NCBI RefSeq assembly: GCF_000317635.1
Contig: NC_019779.1
Coordinates: 3,720,001 to 3,784,000 of the forward strand
Direction: 5' to 3'
Source: Halothece sp. PCC 7418
GTDB lineage: Bacteria; Cyanobacteriota; Cyanobacteriia; Cyanobacteriales; Rubidibacteraceae
DNA: 64,000 nt
The position numbers and the translations under genes are program-made. This document shows positions 8,349 through 17,622 of this stretch, in pieces. The notes below the pieces were generated by a model that saw only the letters and a list, made by a program, of their open reading frames with translations, was not told the DNA's origin and did not search any database. The first letter of the stretch is position 1. Each line of letters opens with the position of its first letter.

Positions 8349-9431
8349 ATGACACGACCAATACACGGAGGGAACTTAAATTGGGCAGCCCAGTTAGCGG
8401 GGTGTTCCCCCTCTGTGATATTGGATTTTTCCGCTAGTATTAACCCCCTTGGTCCTCCTGAAAGTGCTATCAGTGCGATTCAAAGGGGGCTTTCTCGCTT
8501 AAAACACTACCCTGACCCCAATTATTCTCAACTGCGAGCAACAATTGGCGCATGGCATGATTTAGCACCCGATTGGATTTTAGCAGGGAATGGGGCAGCA
8601 GAATTACTCACTTGGGTGGGACGAGAATTAGCAGAGTTAGATACGGTTTATGTCCTCAAACCAGGGTTTCGGGATTATAAACGGGCTTTGGAAGCGTTTG
8701 GGGCAAAAATTACCTCTTGTCCTCTTGATGTAGCAGGAATGCTGGAAAATCCTACGCAGAAGCAATCTTTAGGATTAGACCTCCCAGCCAGTCAAAATTG
8801 TGGGTTGCTTTTAAATAACCCCCATAACCCCACTGGTCAATTGTTCTCTCGCGCCGAAATTTTGCCCTATTTAGACCAGTTTGCCTTAGTCGTGATTGAT
8901 GAGGCGTTTATGGACTTTTTACGCCCACAAGACCAAGAAAGTCTAATTGCAGATGTCGTTAACTATCCGAATCTGGTGGTGCTGCGATCGCTGACTAAAT
9001 TTTATAGTCTTCCTGGACTCCGCATTGGTTACGCGGTAGCACACCCGCAACGGCTACAACAGTGGCAAAACTGGCGTGATCCTTGGTCGGTCAATAGTTT
9101 AGCGGAAGATGCAGCCTTAGCCGTTATTGAAGATACTGCGTTTCAAGAAAAAACTTGGACTTGGTTAGAAACGGCGCGATCGCGCTTTGCTCAAGACTTA
9201 AAAAGGATTCCCCACTTATCTCCACTTCCCACCGCAGCTAACTTCTTTCTTGTCGCCACAAAAATTCCCGCTTCCCAACTCCAAGCGCAACTCCTCAAAC
9301 AATCGCAAATTCTCATCCGTGATTGTCTCAGTTTTCCCGAATTAGGCGAAGACTATTTCCGCATTGCGATCCGTCATCCCGAAGAAAACCGAAAACTTTA
9401 TCAAGCCCTTTTTGCAGTGACCAGTGATTAG
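8349..9431 (+). CDS. cobD: Threonine-phosphate decarboxylase-like / class I-II PLP aminotransferase (CobD/CobC)
   Basis: A PLP enzyme of the histidinol-phosphate aminotransferase clan, 360 aa. The opening HGGNLNWAAQ followed by LDFSASINPLGPP is the typical start of CobD/CobC proteins, which make the aminopropanol phosphate linker of cobalamin. Further signatures are GNGAAELL, NNPHNPTGQ, VIDEAFMDF and the PLP lysine in SLTKFYSLPGLRIGY (about residue 220). The 3' end, including the stop codon, lies inside a CAGTGAC heptamer repeat, so the last residues (FAVTSD) may be repeat-derived. Confidence 0.82.
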   Translation: MTRPIHGGNLNWAAQLAGCSPSVILDFSASINPLGPPESAISAIQRGLSRLKHYPDPNYSQLRATIGAWHDLAPDWILAGNGAAELLTWVGRELAELDTVYVLKPGFRDYKRALEAFGAKITSCPLDVAGMLENPTQKQSLGLDLPASQNCGLLLNNPHNPTGQLFSRAEILPYLDQFALVVIDEAFMDFLRPQDQESLIADVVNYPNLVVLRSLTKFYSLPGLRIGYAVAHPQRLQQWQNWRDPWSVNSLAEDAALAVIEDTAFQEKTWTWLETARSRFAQDLKRIPHLSPLPTAANFFLVATKIPASQLQAQLLKQSQILIRDCLSFPELGEDYFRIAIRHPEENRKLYQALFAVTSD

Positions 9432-9572
9432 TGACCAGTGACCAGTGATCAGTGATCAGTGATCAGTGATCAGTGACCAGTGATCAGTAACCAAAGAACA
9501 ACGAACCAAGAACCAAGAACAACGAACCAAGAACAACGAACAACGAACAACGAACAACGAACCAAGAACAAA
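9415..9572. repeat. Short tandem heptamer repeats (CAGTGAC/CAGTGAT, then AACAACG/AACCAAG)
   Basis: From 9415 a 7-bp unit CAGTGAC or CAGTGAT is repeated about ten times to about 9488. It changes into an AACCAAG/AACAACG unit that runs to about 9572. The array begins inside the 3' end of the CobD-like gene and ends 15 bp before the next start codon. Comparable 7-mers fill 39740-39905, so this is a genome-wide short repeat class. Confidence 0.9.
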
Positions 9573-9586
9573 TGACTAATGACTAA

Positions 9587-10999
9587 ATGAACTATGACGT
9601 AATTATTATTGGTAATACACCAGTGGGGAGGTATGCAGCACTAACAGCAGTTTTGTGGGAAGCGCGAGTCGCCCTTGTAACACAAGAGATTTCCTTCTCC
9701 GCAGAAGCAAACTGGCTTTATAATTTTACTCTCTCTCAACTCACTGATATTACAGAAAAATGCGGAAGTCTTCAGCCTTTAGAGTCTCAACCAACCGCTA
9801 TTTATCAACAGTGGACAGAAGAAGTGATCGAGATTATTAAAGAAGAAACAGGCTTATTAAAATTAGCAGCGCGAGGGGTTGATGTTATTGAGGGAAAAGG
9901 AGAATTTTGTCGCTTACCGCAACAAGGCTTTGTCGCCAAACAAGAAACCTTAAAAGCCCGTGGTTATTTAATTGCAACAGAAACCACATCTATTATTCCC
10001 AATGTTCCTAATTTATCAGAAGTTGGTTATCTTACTCTCAGCGATTTAAGAGAAAAACTAACCTTAGAAACGTTACCGAATAACTTAACCATTATTGGGG
10101 AAAGCCCGACTGCAATTAGCCTTGCTCAAAATCTGGCTAGACTCAATAAAAATATTACCTTAGCGATCACGCAGTCTCGTCTTTTTCCCACTGAAGATCG
10201 AGCAATGAGTGATTTATTACAATCGCAACTGGAAGCGGATGGGATTACGCTGTTAAAGTCCAGTCCTCTTTCTCATGTTCAACAACTTGGTCAAGAAAAA
10301 TGGTTACAACTCGGGAAAAGCGCGATCGCGACAGAAGAATTAATGATCATTCCTAAAACCGCTCCTAATTTAGACAAATTAAACTTAGAAGGAGTCCAAG
10401 TAAGTCAAACCCAAAAAGGTTTAACTCTCAATGGGAAACTACAAACTACTAATCCAAGTATTTATGCTTGTGGAAGCGTTATTGGTGGCTATTCTTTCCT
10501 TAATTTAGGTCAGTATGAAGCAGAAATTGCCCTGAAAAATATTTTATTTTTCCCTCGCCATACGGTGAATTATAAGATGATTCCTTGTTTAATATCCACT
10601 CATCCTGCTTTCGCCCGAGTCGGTCTGACAGAAACCCAAGCCAGACGACGTTATGGAGAAAAAGTTGTGGTCATTCAAGAGTATTTTAAAGACAATCTTT
10701 TGACGATTGTCCAATCAGAAATGACAGGTGTTTTAAAGATTATTATCCATGAAAAGGGTCAGATTTTAGGGGGACATAGTTTCGGGAAAAATGCGGAAAC
10801 CTTAGTCAGTATAATGACCATGGCAATTACTAGAAAAATGAAGATCAAAGAACTTAAAACTGTGTCTTTTCCTTCACCTAGTATTGCTGAATTAATCTCA
10901 AAGGCCGTCCGACAATGGGACAATTGGTATTATCAGAACCATCCCTTCTGGCGAGAATTAAGAAAGCGATATTTTCTCATCCGTCGCAGTTGGACATAG
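9587..10999 (+). CDS. Lipoamide-dehydrogenase-like FAD/NAD(P) oxidoreductase lacking the redox disulfide
   Basis: A 470-residue protein with the fold of the pyridine nucleotide-disulfide oxidoreductases: an N-terminal FAD site (DVIIIGNTPVGRYAA), an NAD site (TIIGESPTAISLAQNLA near 168) and a C-terminal dimerisation domain (HPAFARVGLTETQA). The CxxxxC active-site disulfide expected near residue 40 is absent, and the terminal HPTxSE catalytic pair is replaced by SFPSPSIAELI. It should still bind FAD and NAD(P) but cannot do classical disulfide chemistry. Compare the complete enzyme at 32915. No frameshift is visible. The role is unknown. Confidence 0.8.
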   Translation: MNYDVIIIGNTPVGRYAALTAVLWEARVALVTQEISFSAEANWLYNFTLSQLTDITEKCGSLQPLESQPTAIYQQWTEEVIEIIKEETGLLKLAARGVDVIEGKGEFCRLPQQGFVAKQETLKARGYLIATETTSIIPNVPNLSEVGYLTLSDLREKLTLETLPNNLTIIGESPTAISLAQNLARLNKNITLAITQSRLFPTEDRAMSDLLQSQLEADGITLLKSSPLSHVQQLGQEKWLQLGKSAIATEELMIIPKTAPNLDKLNLEGVQVSQTQKGLTLNGKLQTTNPSIYACGSVIGGYSFLNLGQYEAEIALKNILFFPRHTVNYKMIPCLISTHPAFARVGLTETQARRRYGEKVVVIQEYFKDNLLTIVQSEMTGVLKIIIHEKGQILGGHSFGKNAETLVSIMTMAITRKMKIKELKTVSFPSPSIAELISKAVRQWDNWYYQNHPFWRELRKRYFLIRRSWT

Positions 11000-11041
11000 T
11001 ATCCAATTGATCGAGGAGTCGTTTCAGGTGTACCGCCCATG

Positions 11042-11599
11042 TTAATCATCAATGGGGCTTGCATTACTGAGCCACTCGTCAACGTTGATCACATCATTAG
11101 TCCCTCGGACTAAAGGACCCGAATCGGCATAAGATGCAACTTTCACTAAACCCTTAAAAACAGCCAGAGCATTATCACTGGGTTCTAATGTAATCAATGC
11201 ACCATTTTGATAACATTCTTTTTGACCTTCTTGCTTCCCTTTCATCGCACAAATAACGGGTTGCCGATTCACTGTCCCTAATCCAAGGATGAAGTCTTTA
11301 TTGTAATAAGAAAGAGCATTGTGAAACGCTTGAAAGCGCCGAGTTATAGACTGGCAGCGACGTTCTGGTGTCCAACCGCTACCAGAGAAGAAATCACTCT
11401 TCCAGACAATCATCGCAATCCTTCCTCTTGGTGTATCCGCCATGGTTGTCGGAACCATTTCCCCTTGATAGTTCCAATTGGTACAAGTGTAGCGAACTCC
11501 TTGTTGAGAAGGTTGTGCGGGAGAGGGTTTGATGAGAGCAAATGTAGAAAAAGCAGTGGCTGACAGTAGGAGTAAAGACGTAAAAAATCGGTATTTCAT
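11042..11599 (-). CDS. Exported COP23-domain protein
   Basis: A 185-residue protein starting MKYRFFTSLLLL, with a cleavable signal peptide ending near SPAQP. One COP23 domain (named after a circadian-oscillating cyanobacterial protein) follows: YTCTNWNYQGEMVP, RGRIAMIVWKS, FSGSGWTPERRC, FILGLGTVNRQPVIC, then ALITLEP. Paired Cys residues suggest disulfides. An upstream in-frame start at 11677 would overlap the kinase gene and destroy the signal peptide, so the ATG at 11599 is preferred. It lies directly downstream of a Ser/Thr kinase gene, as does the second COP23 gene at 17623. Confidence 0.82.
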   Translation of the reverse strand: MKYRFFTSLLLLSATAFSTFALIKPSPAQPSQQGVRYTCTNWNYQGEMVPTTMADTPRGRIAMIVWKSDFFSGSGWTPERRCQSITRRFQAFHNALSYYNKDFILGLGTVNRQPVICAMKGKQEGQKECYQNGALITLEPSDNALAVFKGLVKVASYADSGPLVRGTNDVINVDEWLSNASPIDD

Positions 11600-11634
11600 G
11601 GTGATGACTGTCAAATAATTAAAGATTGGTGAGT

Positions 11635-13704
11635 TTATCGGGTGCAAAACATTGATGGTTCGGCACAGGGATCCCATTCCGAATCAGCAGTTGTTTCCTC
11701 TTTCGGTTGAGTTACCGTAGGACTTGGATCAGAACTGACTACAGGTTTAGAAGGAGAAGAGGGCTGAGTTGTTCCTGATGTAGCCGTCTGGGTTGTTCTT
11801 GCGGTTGCAGCAGGAGGAGGAGTGGGAGGAGTGGGAGGAGTGGGAGTGGCTGCAGGTTGAGAACGACTACGAGCAGCAGCTAGACCGTCTTCCACATCTT
11901 TGAGCACTAATCGGGCTTGTTCTTGCCAGTAGTCATAGCCACTTCCCGATTGTTGTAATTGTTGGGCTTTTTCTTTGGCCTGTTGCCATTGTTCATTATC
12001 TAAGGCAATTTGCGCCGTAGAGAGTAAGTTTTGGTTGTTTTCATGGAGTTGTTTCAGTTGTTGTTTTTGCGCGATCGCGCTTTCTCGAACTGGGTTAGAA
12101 GGAGCAAGAGCAGCCACCACGTTGTCAAAGTTCTCTAAATTTCCATTTTTCTGATAGTCACTCACTCCTTGTTCTACCAGTTGATTTGACCAATCTTGAA
12201 TCTGGGTTTGTGCTTGCTCATAAACACCACTTTCGGGTTCAATGTCTTCAGTCAGTTTCAGGGCTTCTGAATATTGTTCAGCACGGGCGAAAGATTCGGC
12301 TAAAGCAAGAGAGCATTTGCCATAAAACTCTACTTTCAACTCTTGAATGCGTTGGATGTCATTGCCAGAATCACTGTCAACTTTGTCGAGACAGTCTTGG
12401 TATTCTTTTGCCTCGAATAAGGAGGTGACTTCATTTTGGAAGGTTGCAACTTGCTCTTGAGTTTGTTGTTTCTGCTGAGCGGTGCGATGACGATCTAGGC
12501 TATACATTCCCGCACTGGCAATAATCAGAATCACCGAAGCAATGCCCAAATTTTTAGCAAGAGGAGATTGTAACCAACTCACCATGGAATTATTGTTGGC
12601 TTTAGTTTTGGCAGATGGAGTGGCTTCGGATGCTGGAGATGCCTTGTTCACAGAGGAGGCTTCATCAGATGACATGGATGAAGACTGATCTTGAGCCACA
12701 GATTGTTGCTGAAGTGTCTCTTGTTCTGCAATTTTTGAGGGTTGTTTAACGGTTGCTGCTTCAGTTTGAGGGATCATTTCCTCATGATTCAACTCTGATG
12801 AAGTTGCATCCTTGAATTCTTCTGGTAAGATGACTGAGGTTTCCTCAGCATGGGAGTTTGTGGTTAATTTCTCTAAGGCTTCTATGACTTCCTGTGCACT
12901 TTGGTAGCGGTCTTTAAAGTCATGATGAATCATTTTTGAGAGAATTCTCGCTAAGCCTGCACTAACCGTCACTCTTGATTGAAGCTCACCTGCTTCGTTT
13001 TCCATCTGTTGCCAAACCAGTTCTCCATTCTCGTCTTCGGGTAAATCAATGGGATTGACTGCGATTAGAGCCTGAATCGCAACCATACCCAGTGCAAAGA
13101 TATCGCTAGATGGGCGCGGTTTCCCTCGGATTTGCTCGGTGGGCATATATCCCCGAGTCCCAATGGCGACCGTCGATTGTACTAGCTTGGTTTGAAACGA
13201 TTCTTTGACCGCACCAAAATCCACCAGCACAATTTTCCCATCTTCACCGCGTCGGATTAAATTGGCGGGTTTGATATCACGATGGATAATGGGAGGGCTT
13301 TGGGAATGAATAAAGTCTAATAAGGGAAGGCAGTCTTGGAGAAGGGCAATCACGGCTTGTTCCGACCACTGTTGACCAGCACTCAATTCTTGATCTAAGG
13401 GGGGGCCGTCAATGAAGTCTTGCACCAGATAAAAGTCTCCTTCTTCTTCAAAGTAATCTTTGAGGTAAGGAATTTGATTATGAGTTCCCACTTTCGCCAG
13501 AGTGGCTGCTTCTTTCTCAAAGAGTTTCTTGGCTTGGGCAAAATGGTTGGGGTCTTTGACTAAGGGTTGTAACTGCTTGACGACACATTTGGGCTGTGTG
13601 GGAATATTTTCATCCTCAGCGAGAAAGGTGACACCAAATGCACCTGACCCAATATTTTTGAGGATGCGATAGCGAGAGGCTAAGAGTTGGTTTTGAATAG
13701 TCAT
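11635..13704 (-). CDS. Membrane Ser/Thr protein kinase (Pkn2/Hanks type), intact copy 1
   Basis: Residues 13-280 are a eukaryotic-like kinase domain: Gly-loop GSGAFG (19-24), ATP lysine VVKQ (K43), catalytic loop HRDIKPAN (141-148), DFG (162-164) and GTRGYMPTEQ in the activation segment. A low-complexity linker (285-375), one membrane helix (about 386-403) and an extracytoplasmic helical repeat region (TPR-like) follow, then a Pro/Thr-rich tail. All catalytic residues are present. A 7-G run at 13399-13405 (coding GPP) is one base longer than in the broken paralogue at 18720. It is followed by a COP23 gene 35 bp away. Confidence 0.95.
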   Translation of the reverse strand: MTIQNQLLASRYRILKNIGSGAFGVTFLAEDENIPTQPKCVVKQLQPLVKDPNHFAQAKKLFEKEAATLAKVGTHNQIPYLKDYFEEEGDFYLVQDFIDGPPLDQELSAGQQWSEQAVIALLQDCLPLLDFIHSQSPPIIHRDIKPANLIRRGEDGKIVLVDFGAVKESFQTKLVQSTVAIGTRGYMPTEQIRGKPRPSSDIFALGMVAIQALIAVNPIDLPEDENGELVWQQMENEAGELQSRVTVSAGLARILSKMIHHDFKDRYQSAQEVIEALEKLTTNSHAEETSVILPEEFKDATSSELNHEEMIPQTEAATVKQPSKIAEQETLQQQSVAQDQSSSMSSDEASSVNKASPASEATPSAKTKANNNSMVSWLQSPLAKNLGIASVILIIASAGMYSLDRHRTAQQKQQTQEQVATFQNEVTSLFEAKEYQDCLDKVDSDSGNDIQRIQELKVEFYGKCSLALAESFARAEQYSEALKLTEDIEPESGVYEQAQTQIQDWSNQLVEQGVSDYQKNGNLENFDNVVAALAPSNPVRESAIAQKQQLKQLHENNQNLLSTAQIALDNEQWQQAKEKAQQLQQSGSGYDYWQEQARLVLKDVEDGLAAARSRSQPAATPTPPTPPTPPPAATARTTQTATSGTTQPSSPSKPVVSSDPSPTVTQPKEETTADSEWDPCAEPSMFCTR

Positions 13705-13994
13705 GGTTCTGAGTAGAGAGTAAGTGAATCTGAAAAACTAAGGTTTAGGTAATAAGGTAATAGACGTAACATTACACTGACCAAGAAAAATTTTTACTAA
13801 AAAACATATTGACGATTTTATGAACTTTTATAAGCGAGCCCATGCTTGCTTAAACTTCGTTAAATCCCCACTATTTTTCCAATTGGATAGATTAAGATCA
13901 CTGAGCATCTATCTAGAAATAGAGATTATTGATATTCATCACTAAATTTATTATAATTGCTTAAATTCGTTAATAAAAAAAAATGGTGTGAGAA
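13705..13994. promoter_or_regulatory. AT-rich divergent intergenic region (kinase / porin)
   Basis: 290 bp, very AT-rich from 13915 to 13985. It must hold promoters for the kinase (minus) and porin (plus). A GTGTGAGAA just ahead of the porin start is a poor ribosome-binding site. No protein-coding stretch or RNA was recognised. Confidence 0.4.
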
Positions 13995-15653
13995 ATGATA
14001 CGTACTAGTATGAATTTTACTAACTTATTTAAGGCTGCTCCGATCCTTTTCAGTGCAGCTTTCATCGCTGGACAAGTAGAACCTGCATTTGCTCAAACGG
14101 CTGAAATTTCTGAACAAGAGCTTTTAGAGCAAATTGATACCTATAACACCCAAGGCAATAGTAATTCTTTAAATCAAGTTAATAGTGTATTTCAGCTTCG
14201 TGATGTTTCCCCTAGTGATTGGGCTTTTGAAGCACTCCGCAACTTAGTGGAACGTTACGGTTGTATTGCTGGTTATCCTGATGGAACTTATCGCGGTAAT
14301 CGTAGTCTCACTCGTTATGAATTTGCAGCAGGATTAAATGCTTGTTTACAACAAATTGAGCGTCTCATTACTGCCAATCGGGGCGGTGAAGTCACCCGTG
14401 AAGACTTAGCGACCCTACAACGTTTAACTCAAGAATTTGAAGCAGAACTGGCTACTCTCGGCACTCGGGTTGATAACTTAGAAGGTCGTGTTGGTTTCTT
14501 AGAAGATAATCAGTTTTCTACAACTACCAAGTTAAGCGGTGCAGTTGTTTTCGTAAATAGTATTGTTTTAGGTGATGAAAAACCTAATGGTGACGATATT
14601 GATAGCAACATTGGTTTCCTTTATGATACTGTTCTTGACTTAGAATCCAGTTTTACTGGTCGAGATGAATTAAAAGTGAGCCTCCAAGCATCTAATTTTG
14701 ACGACGGAGATCCTACGACTCCTCCATGCTTTGAGGTGACTGGCTCAGGAACATTGGATACTGTTCTTGATAACTGTGAGGCTACTGGAGGGAGTTTTGT
14801 TCTAGAAGATTTAATTTATAGTTTTCCTCTTGGTGACAATATTCAAGTGGCAATTGGTGCTAATGACTTTGACCCTGATTCCACTTTTGACTACAACTAC
14901 GGGCGTGGCGGTGAACTCAATGATTTCATCCTTGATGGTGAAGAAGCAATCACTGATGGTACTGGTGCAGAAGATGGTGTTGGAATCAGCACTAATATTG
15001 CCTTAAGCGACCGCCTCTCCTTTGGGATTGGCTACACTACAAACGACTCCAATGCCACTAATCCTGATATTGGTCTCTTCCAAGATTACAGTGCTGCTGC
15101 TGGTCTCAACTATAGCGGTGACAACTTTGATATCGGTCTTGCCTATAACTACACGGAAACCGTAGGTGATAATACAATCGTATCGAGCTTCATTGACAAC
15201 GCTCTTGGTGCTGACACTGCTGCTTCCTTCAACGAAGTCACTCAAAATTCTGTTGGTGCTCGGGGTGCGCTTCGTCTCGGTTCTCGTACAGAAATTGGCG
15301 GGTTCGTTGAATATATTGACTTAGGCTTTGAAGATACAGCAACTGATACTGAGCTTGATACCGATGGCTGGTCATTTGGTGCTAACCTTGCATTTTTTGA
15401 TATTGGCAAGGAAGGTTCTAAGTTAGGGATTGCTTTTGCCAGTCGTGGTCAGTTTGAAGATGCTGAAATTTCAGGTGCTCCCGATGTGACTTTGCAAGAA
15501 GATCGCACTTACATTGCGGAAGTTTCCTACGACTTCCCAGTTAATAATAATGTTTTCCTTACCCCAGGTTTCTTTGCGGTTTTTAATCCTAACCGTGATC
15601 AAGATAACGACACCGTTTATGTGGGCGTTCTCCGCACTAGCTTCTTTTTCTAA
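13995..15653 (+). CDS. SLH-domain outer-membrane porin (cyanobacterial OprB-like, iron-uptake porin type)
   Basis: An outer-membrane beta-barrel channel anchored to the peptidoglycan layer. A signal peptide ends at EPAFA (about residue 34). An S-layer homology domain follows (about 70-125, with DVSPSDWAFEAL and GYPDGTYRGNRSLTRYEFA), then a coiled coil (about 128-172, LATLQRLTQEFEAELATLG) and a 16-strand-type barrel ending in aromatic VLRTSFFF. The terminal Phe is the usual outer-membrane insertion signal. Length (552 aa) fits the family. It is the only plus-strand gene in the 11-33 kb block and is followed by a terminator at 15683. Confidence 0.93.
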   Translation: MIRTSMNFTNLFKAAPILFSAAFIAGQVEPAFAQTAEISEQELLEQIDTYNTQGNSNSLNQVNSVFQLRDVSPSDWAFEALRNLVERYGCIAGYPDGTYRGNRSLTRYEFAAGLNACLQQIERLITANRGGEVTREDLATLQRLTQEFEAELATLGTRVDNLEGRVGFLEDNQFSTTTKLSGAVVFVNSIVLGDEKPNGDDIDSNIGFLYDTVLDLESSFTGRDELKVSLQASNFDDGDPTTPPCFEVTGSGTLDTVLDNCEATGGSFVLEDLIYSFPLGDNIQVAIGANDFDPDSTFDYNYGRGGELNDFILDGEEAITDGTGAEDGVGISTNIALSDRLSFGIGYTTNDSNATNPDIGLFQDYSAAAGLNYSGDNFDIGLAYNYTETVGDNTIVSSFIDNALGADTAASFNEVTQNSVGARGALRLGSRTEIGGFVEYIDLGFEDTATDTELDTDGWSFGANLAFFDIGKEGSKLGIAFASRGQFEDAEISGAPDVTLQEDRTYIAEVSYDFPVNNNVFLTPGFFAVFNPNRDQDNDTVYVGVLRTSFFF

Positions 15654-15682
15654 AAGTTTAGACTGACTGAATTTTTAATCTC

Positions 15683-15714
15683 AAAGCCTCTCTTTCTGTT
15701 TGAGGGAGGTTTTT
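15683..15714 (+). terminator. Rho-independent terminator of the porin gene
   Basis: CCTCTCT (15687-15693) pairs with AGGGAGG (15703-15709) with one wobble, and a T-run 15710-15714 follows. It lies 30 bp after the porin stop codon. Confidence 0.75.
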
Positions 15715-15722
15715 ATTACTTT

Positions 15723-17555
15723 TTAAAAGATATCGATATCTCGGAAATGAAAGCGAACAACACCAAGATTTAATGTAATTGGTTTATCGCCTTCTGGAAT
15801 TGCTGTTAAGCCAAATAAATACACACCGCTTGAATTAGGATTTTTTTTAGGGATTAAGCCCACGGTGAAGGTTGTTCCTGGCATTAAAGGCTCTGTAAAG
15901 GTGATGGTAACTGTCTGTGTTTCTTCATCAAGGGATGTCTCTTGGATAGCAAGTTTTTGTCCTGAGTTGCGGTTTTCTCCTGTAAAGGCGATTGTGTCTT
16001 CAAGTTGATACCTGATACTCTCAGTGGAGCGATGTTGTTTGATTTGTACGGCTTGTAAGCCTTGTCCAGCGTTGGCTGGGAGTGAAAAGGTGAAGTAATG
16101 TTTAGCGCCTCGTGCTCCTATGCCATTTCGGGTTGTACGAGCGCGAAGTACATGGGGTGACTCTTTAAATGTTGCTCTCTGGTTCGGTTGTTGGTTGGTA
16201 TTATCAGAACTAGTTGAGGAATTATTAGAAGCATTATTGGCAGCTAACTCTGGAGGTTCGGAATTATTAGCAGGACTAGTTGAGGAATTATTAGAAGCAT
16301 TATTGGAGACTAACTCTGGAGGTTCGGAATTATTAGCAGGACTAGTTGAGGAGTTATTAGAAGCATTATTGGCAGCTAACTCTGGAGGTTCGGAATTATC
16401 AGCAGGACTAGTTGAGGAATTATTAGAAGCATTATTGGCAGCTAACTCTGGAGGCTCGGAATTATTATCAGAACTAGTTGAGGAATTATTAGAAGCATTA
16501 TTGGCAGCTAACTCTGGAGGCTCGGAATTATCAGCAGGACTAGTTGAGGAGTTATTAGAAGCATTATTGGAGACTAACTCTGGAGGTTCGGAATTATTAG
16601 CAGGACTAGTTGAGGAGTTATTAGAAGCATTATTGGCAGCTAACTCTGGAGGTTCGGAATTATCAGCAGGACTAGTTGAGGAGTTATTAGAAGCATTATT
16701 GGAGACTAACTCTGGAGGTTCGGGAGCACTTGGAACGAAAGCAAAATTATTATCGAGAGACGTGGAAACCCAAGGTATTTGTTTGCCTCCAGTTTCTTGC
16801 TTCACCATGCGTCGGACATCTCTCATCATCAGTACGATATCTTGACCAGGTGTGCTCATCCCTTTGAGTAAAGCACCCGTAAATGTTCCGTTACGACCTT
16901 TACCATCAGAAGCAACATCCCCAGGTGCAGTGGCATAAGCAATTAACATTCCTTCTGCTCTTACCTCAGCTAAGCCTTGAGAACCTGAGGAACGCCAACC
17001 CCGACTAAAGGGATTATTGCGACAAGCATCAAGAATGACAATATTGACTCCATTTCCCGCATCTTCCATGCGTCCGAGGACTTTGCCTAGGGGAAGACTT
17101 TCGTAGCGAATATCTGACTCTGATTGGATCTCAGCATCAATTGGAATTAAATAGTTTTCTCCTTGAGTTTGCATCCCATGCCCAGCATAATAAAAGAGTC
17201 CAACACTGCCCGATTGCAACTCGTTCGTAAAATTATTGACAGCGGATTCCATTTTCCTTAAATCAGCGTCTGTGACTGTAATGACTTTGTCAAATCCTAA
17301 CTCTTGCAACATGGCTGTGATGTCTGTCGCATCATTGACTGGATTTTGCAAAGGGCTTCCAACTGTGTAATCAGCATTGCCAATCACTAAAGCTACACGC
17401 CGACGATTATCCGCGCGATCGCGCGGATGTGACAGAAGTTCACTGCCTTCTCTCAATTCGGTTTGAGCAAACAACGACTGTTCATGCCCAATACTAAAGG
17501 CTGACAATGAACCGATCATTGCTATACCAATGGAAATGAAATGTAGCTTTCCCAT
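15723..17555 (-). CDS. Exported caspase-fold (peptidase C14) protein with repeat linker and DUF2808 domain
   Basis: The 610-residue protein (start MGKLHF; an in-frame start 30 bp upstream would lengthen the signal peptide) has a signal peptide ending near SLFAQ. Residues 53-280 are a p20-like caspase domain with RVALVIGNADY, catalytic His in YYAGHG (H126) and Cys in LDACRNNPF (C178). Eight 22-residue repeats (SEPPEL..NNASNNSSTS) follow, then a C-terminal DUF2808 domain (SPHVLRART to VVRFHFRDI). It should act as a cysteine protease with Arg/Lys preference in the periplasm. It follows the COP23 gene at 17623 by 67 bp on the same strand. Confidence 0.9.
   Translation of the reverse strand: MGKLHFISIGIAMIGSLSAFSIGHEQSLFAQTELREGSELLSHPRDRADNRRRVALVIGNADYTVGSPLQNPVNDATDITAMLQELGFDKVITVTDADLRKMESAVNNFTNELQSGSVGLFYYAGHGMQTQGENYLIPIDAEIQSESDIRYESLPLGKVLGRMEDAGNGVNIVILDACRNNPFSRGWRSSGSQGLAEVRAEGMLIAYATAPGDVASDGKGRNGTFTGALLKGMSTPGQDIVLMMRDVRRMVKQETGGKQIPWVSTSLDNNFAFVPSAPEPPELVSNNASNNSSTSPADNSEPPELAANNASNNSSTSPANNSEPPELVSNNASNNSSTSPADNSEPPELAANNASNNSSTSSDNNSEPPELAANNASNNSSTSPADNSEPPELAANNASNNSSTSPANNSEPPELVSNNASNNSSTSPANNSEPPELAANNASNNSSTSSDNTNQQPNQRATFKESPHVLRARTTRNGIGARGAKHYFTFSLPANAGQGLQAVQIKQHRSTESIRYQLEDTIAFTGENRNSGQKLAIQETSLDEETQTVTITFTEPLMPGTTFTVGLIPKKNPNSSGVYLFGLTAIPEGDKPITLNLGVVRFHFRDIDIF
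16195..16722. repeat. Minisatellite: eight 66-bp in-frame repeats inside the caspase-like gene
   Basis: Each unit encodes 22 residues, with the core SEPPEL, AANN or VSNN, ASNNSSTS and PADN/PANN/SDNN variants. Units differ by only a few bases. The variants alternate in a pattern suggesting block duplication of two or more units. Because 66 is divisible by 3, a long open frame also exists on the opposite strand, but it is a by-product. Confidence 0.95.
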
Positions 17556-17622
17556 AACTTTAAATCGAGCATTTCCACCCCACATAACATCTCACCAGTG
17601 AAACCAATTGTACTACGAAACA

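Noticed and set aside
9415-9572. CRISPR array
   Set aside because: Units are contiguous 7-mers without spacers. No cas genes were seen in the window.
16120-16845. 241-codon open frame on the plus strand opposite the caspase-like gene
   Set aside because: It is an artefact of the 66-bp repeat, whose length is a multiple of three; its translation is a monotonous VEELLEALL repeat.
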